Assembly (NCBI GenBank): GCA_947624745.1
Contig: CANQLR010000025.1
Coordinates: forward strand, 1-35,893
Length of the DNA: 35,893 nt
DNA from: an uncultured Clostridia bacterium
GTDB lineage: Bacteria; Bacillota; Clostridia; Oscillospirales; Ruminococcaceae
Direction of reading: 5' to 3'
Part shown: in pieces, positions 33,065 through 35,893 of the stretch
Position numbering within the stretch: position 1 is the stretch's first letter
How the letters are laid out: every line of letters begins with the position of its first letter
Notes under the pieces: model-generated
Told to the model about the DNA's origin: nothing
Database searches by the model: none
Seen by the model: only the letters and a program-made list of their open reading frames with translations
Made by a program: the position numbers and the translations under genes

Positions 33065-33928
33065 ATGACCGAGATCATCGGAGTGCGCTTCAAAAGCGTA
33101 GGAAAAATATACTACTTCTCCCCAGGCGGCGAGACCGTCAACGCGGGAGACATGGTCATCGTCGAGACCGCAAGGGGCGTGGAATGCGGCGAGGTCGTCT
33201 TCGGAAACAAGGACGTCAGCGACGAGGAGATAGTTCAGCCTCTTAAGACGATAATAAGGATCGCGACCGACGCGGACCGCGAGCAGATGGCGAAAAACAA
33301 GCTCAAGGAAAAGGACGCTTTTGCGATCTGCGAGGAAAAAATTGCGAAATTGGGGCTTAAGATGAGCCTTGTCGAGGTGGAGTGCACCTTCGACAACTCG
33401 AAGCTGCTTTTCTACTTCACTGCGGAAAACAGGGTCGACTTCCGCGAACTCGTAAAGGAGCTTGCTTCGGTATTCCGCACGAGGATCGAGCTTCGGCAGA
33501 TAGGCGTTCGCGACGAGGCGAAGATGATGGGCGGGCTCGGCATCTGCGGCAGGCAGTTTTGCTGCTCGAGCTTCCTCGGCGACTTCCAGCCCGTCTCGAT
33601 AAAAATGGCGAAGGAGCAGTCGCTCTCTTTGAACCCGACAAAGATCTCCGGCGCCTGCGGAAGGCTGATGTGCTGCTTGAAATACGAGCAGGACGGCTAT
33701 GAGGAGCTTCTGAAGATCACCCCGAAGATAGGCGCTATCGTCGAAACGCCGTCCGGGAAAGGGACGGTCACCGACTCGAACCTGATATCCGGGAAGCTTC
33801 ACGTCAAGCTCGAACAGACCGGCGGCGACGCCGTCTTCACCCGCGAGCAGGTAAAGGTCCTCAAGGACAGCGTGATGAGGCTCTCGCGGGAGGAGATCAA
33901 CGCGCTGAGGGAGCTGGAGAAGAATTGA
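33065..33928 (+). CDS. ricT: PSP1-domain protein RicT (YaaT)
   Basis: The 287-residue protein has the PSP1 domain at about 60-145 and six cysteines in two clusters, GICGRQFCC (Cys161, 166, 167) and GACGRLMCC (Cys198, 203, 204). In Bacillus subtilis RicT with RicA and RicF forms an iron-sulfur complex that helps RNase Y process mRNA and affects sporulation, competence and biofilm. Those cysteines are the expected cluster ligands. The C-terminus (IVETPSGKGTVTDSNLISGK, then a short helical end) matches full-length family members. It is the last gene of the operon, with a strong terminator downstream. Confidence 0.93.
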   Translation: MTEIIGVRFKSVGKIYYFSPGGETVNAGDMVIVETARGVECGEVVFGNKDVSDEEIVQPLKTIIRIATDADREQMAKNKLKEKDAFAICEEKIAKLGLKMSLVEVECTFDNSKLLFYFTAENRVDFRELVKELASVFRTRIELRQIGVRDEAKMMGGLGICGRQFCCSSFLGDFQPVSIKMAKEQSLSLNPTKISGACGRLMCCLKYEQDGYEELLKITPKIGAIVETPSGKGTVTDSNLISGKLHVKLEQTGGDAVFTREQVKVLKDSVMRLSREEINALRELEKN

Positions 33929-33997
33929 GGGGGAGAAGGATAGAGATCGAGCAGATCTGTCAACACGTTTAAGAGGTTCTTCATGATATATTAAAAG

Positions 33998-34039
33998 AAA
34001 ACCGCGGGTCAAGCCTTTCAGCCTGTCCCGCGGTTTTTT
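33998..34039. terminator. Bidirectional terminator between ricT and the HtrA gene
   Basis: AAAACCGCGGG (33998-34008) pairs with CCCGCGGTTTT (34027-34037) around an 18-base loop, with T-runs on both strands. It sits between two converging genes. Confidence 0.88.
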
Positions 34040-34073
34040 ATTTCTATCTTCTATCCCTATTCTCTAACCTCAC
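34040..34073 (+). repeat. TCTATC tail abutting the HtrA stop codon
   Basis: A degenerate C/T-rich run of TTTCTATCTTCTATCCC type, ending CTCTAACCTCA, lies between the bidirectional terminator and the HtrA gene. On the minus strand the final TCA is the TGA stop of that gene, so the repeat touches or supplies the stop. Confidence 0.65.
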
Positions 34074-35464
34074 ATCTCCGACCCTGCCCAAGGGAACAGG
34101 TCGGACCAGGGGAAGGTGCTGAAGCCGTTGCCGAAGGGGAAGGTTTCGTTGTTATTGCTGTTATCATTACCGTTGCTATTTCCGTTGCTGTTGTTGCCGT
34201 TGCCGCCGTTGTCGCTGTTATTGCCTCCGTTTCCACTGCCATTGGCGTTCTTGTCGTCATCATTATCGCTGCCGTTCGCGAGGGCGGACTGCTTTTTGAT
34301 CTTCACGGTGACGTCGACGGTGATCTCTTTTCCCTGGCGGGTGACGGAGAGGGTGACCTTTTCGCCGTCGGAGCACCTCTGGACCTCGCCGATGAGTTCG
34401 GAGGTTTCGGTGACGGTTTTGCCGTTGATGGCGGTGATGATATCGTTCTGCTGAAGGCCGGCTTCATCGGCGGGGGAGCCCTCATCTACGCCCTGGACGA
34501 CCACGCCGGACATGCCGAAGCGCTGGTATTCGCTGCCGAGGGTCGAGATGGAAACGCCTATATACGGCTTTTCGACGGTGCCGTCGGAGATGATGCTAGT
34601 GATCATGCTCTTGACGTCGTCAATCGGGATCGCGAAGGCGATATTGTCGATTGAAGCCTCGCTTAAGCTGCTGCTCGAAAGCTTGGCGTTGGTTATCCCG
34701 ATGACCTCGCCGTACATATTGAAGAGCGGGCCGCCCGAGTTGCCGGCGTTGATTGCGCAGTCTGTCTGAATGAGATTCATCGACCTGCCGTCGACGGTGA
34801 CGCTGCGGTCAAGAGCGCTTATAACGCCCTGCGTGAGCGAGAATGTGAGCTCGCCGAGAGGATTGCCTATTGCGCAGACGTAATCGCCCACAGACGAACC
34901 GTCGGAGCTGCCGAGGGTGACGGGGGTGAGGCCGCTCGCGTCGATCTTGATGACGGCGATGTCGTTTTCCTCGTCATAGCCGACAATTTCGGCGGGGTAG
35001 CTCTCGCCCGAATATGTCGAAACGGTGACCGAGGAGGCGCCCTCGATGACGTGGTAGTTGGTGACGATGTAGCCGTTTTCGGTGATGATGAATCCCGAGC
35101 CCGAAGCGGCTGCGGTGGTGTGGTAGCCGAAGTAGTTTGTGTTTATCGAGGTCGTGATGCCGACAGTCGAGTTGACGTTTTGGTTGTAGACCTCGGAGGC
35201 GGAGAGCTCCTTACCCGGCTCGACATATCTTACGCCGAGGGTGGGGCTTTGGGTATCGCGGCTGCTCTCTAAGATCGTGGAGGCGGCGGTATCCTCGGGG
35301 GAAAGCTTTGTCAGGGCGAAGGTGCCGGCGGCTCCGACTGCTCCACCAAACAGCGAGCAGCAAAGGGCGACGGCGACTATTTTAGCGGCGCCGCTTTTCT
35401 TTTTCGGGGCAGGAGCCTGCGGGACGTAGGAATTTTCATAATTTTCGTAATTGTTTTCGTACAT
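34070..35464 (-). CDS. HtrA/DegP-type serine protease with PDZ domain
   Basis: This is a 464-residue membrane-anchored protease. The ATG at 35464 (MYENNYENYE) has AAAGGAG 8 bases upstream; a GTG nine bases earlier is too close to it. A membrane helix spans about 26-52. The trypsin-like domain has His138 (NYHVI), Asp168 (ENDIAVI) and Ser243 (GNSGGPL). A PDZ domain follows at about 290-385 (KPYIGVSISTL, then GVDEGSPADEAGLQ). The catalytic part is expected outside the cell, degrading or refolding damaged envelope proteins. The C-terminus is odd: an Asn/Gly/Asp-rich linker (about 395-440) ends in an aromatic segment (FPFGNGFSTFPWSDLFPW). Confidence 0.93.
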   Translation of the reverse strand: MYENNYENYENSYVPQAPAPKKKSGAAKIVAVALCCSLFGGAVGAAGTFALTKLSPEDTAASTILESSRDTQSPTLGVRYVEPGKELSASEVYNQNVNSTVGITTSINTNYFGYHTTAAASGSGFIITENGYIVTNYHVIEGASSVTVSTYSGESYPAEIVGYDEENDIAVIKIDASGLTPVTLGSSDGSSVGDYVCAIGNPLGELTFSLTQGVISALDRSVTVDGRSMNLIQTDCAINAGNSGGPLFNMYGEVIGITNAKLSSSSLSEASIDNIAFAIPIDDVKSMITSIISDGTVEKPYIGVSISTLGSEYQRFGMSGVVVQGVDEGSPADEAGLQQNDIITAINGKTVTETSELIGEVQRCSDGEKVTLSVTRQGKEITVDVTVKIKKQSALANGSDNDDDKNANGSGNGGNNSDNGGNGNNSNGNSNGNDNSNNNETFPFGNGFSTFPWSDLFPWAGSEM

Positions 35465-35632
35465 AGTAGACACTCCTTTTATTGATGCAGCGAGGCTGCT
35501 TTTTTGTTTACGGCTATATTGTACGACACGAAAATTAAATGCGTTTTAAATGCAGGTGAAAAATTCTGAAAGGTTTGAGAAAATCGGGTGCGGGGAATTT
35601 TCGTGAAAGCGACATATTGTGGAGGAGGGGTG

Positions 35633-35760
35633 GGGGCGAAGCCCCTCGACCCTGCGGCCTTTTGAGGAAAGGCCGGCGAAACCTTTTTGGTTCATCCCTC
35701 AGTAACGATGCGCTGCTTCTATCTTCCATTCTCTAACCTCTCTCCCCTATTTTCTATATT
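35633..35760 (+). repeat. Second copy of the composite hairpin and TCTATC element
   Basis: Bases 35641-35687 are identical to 26893-26939, in the same orientation. Hairpins are 35633-35645 (GGGG, CGAAG, CCCC), 35656-35674 (GGCCTTT, TGAGG, AAAGGCC) and 35680-35692. The similarity continues, with changes, through GATGCGCTGCTTCTATC and into a C/T-rich tail to about 35755. The tail leads into the promoter at 35766. The rest of 35465-35632 has an AT-rich leader to the HtrA gene with a direct repeat of GCATTTAA and no gene. Confidence 0.85.
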
Positions 35761-35765
35761 AGCCC

Positions 35766-35794
35766 TTGCATTTTTCTTTCGTCTGTGATATAAT
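35766..35794 (+). promoter_or_regulatory. Sigma-A promoter reading out of the window
   Basis: TTGCAT (35766-35771) and TATAAT (35789-35794) have a 17-base spacer and directly follow the C/T-rich tail. The following 100 bases are an A-rich leader with no clear start codon, so the gene lies beyond the right edge. Confidence 0.75.
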
Positions 35795-35893
35795 ATACAC
35801 CGATATGTACTTTTTCAAAAGCCTACCTATTAAAAGTCAAGAGTAAAAAAAGAGAAATTATAAAAAAGGGAAGAAGGATTGAAAGACGGAAAA

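Noticed and set aside
32810-34012. 400-codon minus-strand frame
   Set aside because: Antisense to holB and ricT, both of which are clearly real; the product is a GC-driven shadow.

Overview
The window looks like chromosomal DNA from a GC-rich member of the Clostridia (Bacillota, Oscillospiraceae/Ruminococcaceae-like). The case rests on strong AGGAGG-type ribosome sites, TTGACA/TATAAT promoters with 17-nt spacers, and Firmicutes-type genes: mini-RNase III, the DarA-HolB-RicT operon, CdaA-CdaR, a DUF3343 plus class V aminotransferase pair, and a repeat-bearing surface adhesin. This taxonomic reading is inference; there is no rRNA in the window. No tRNA, rRNA, CRISPR array or complete insertion sequence was seen.

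Layout. 1-4946 (minus) is the N-terminal 1648 residues of a giant secreted adhesin cut by the left edge, ending in near-identical 119-residue repeats. 5672-12773 (minus) is a tight seven-gene run: carbonic anhydrase, DUF2079 membrane protein, YitT-family protein, two tandem paralogous small membrane proteins, a fused esterase/acyltransferase and a zinc-ribbon membrane protein. 13375-17020 (minus) is a four-gene operon with a consensus promoter: HTH protein, receptor-like kinase with external leucine-rich repeats, mini-RNase III and an RluA-type pseudouridine synthase. 17130-18180 is an AT-rich island with a frameshifted mobile-element gene remnant and a two-gene unit (32-aa peptide plus 137-aa unknown protein). 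18183-22037 is cdaA-cdaR-FAD dehydrogenase (c-di-AMP synthesis). 22134-23488 is a DUF3343/cysteine desulfurase-like pair. 23635-26537 (plus) is a GH39 glycosidase overlapping an O-antigen-ligase-like protein. 26992-31344 (minus) is a divergent type IIA topoisomerase pair. 31749-33928 (plus) is darA-holB-ricT. 34070-35464 (minus) is an HtrA-type protease. The last 430 bases hold a dispersed repeat and a promoter reading out of the window.

The least expected signal is in the spaces between genes. Several intergenic regions (12823-13374, 26585-27009, 31410-31689, 34040-34073, 35633-35760) are filled with arrays of short perfect hairpins, most with five-base loops (CTTCG, CGAAG, CTCCG, CGGAG), and/or a degenerate C/T-rich tail built on TCTATCC/TCTATCT. 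One 47-bp module is identical in two places 8.7 kb apart. The tails sit directly upstream of four consensus promoters and also run into, or supply, the stop codons of neighbouring genes. They look like a family of dispersed composite intergenic elements.

Functionally, c-di-AMP synthase (CdaA/CdaR) and the receptor DarA occur in separate operons. The adhesin, receptor kinase, HtrA, O-antigen-ligase-like protein and small membrane proteins point to a cell-envelope emphasis.
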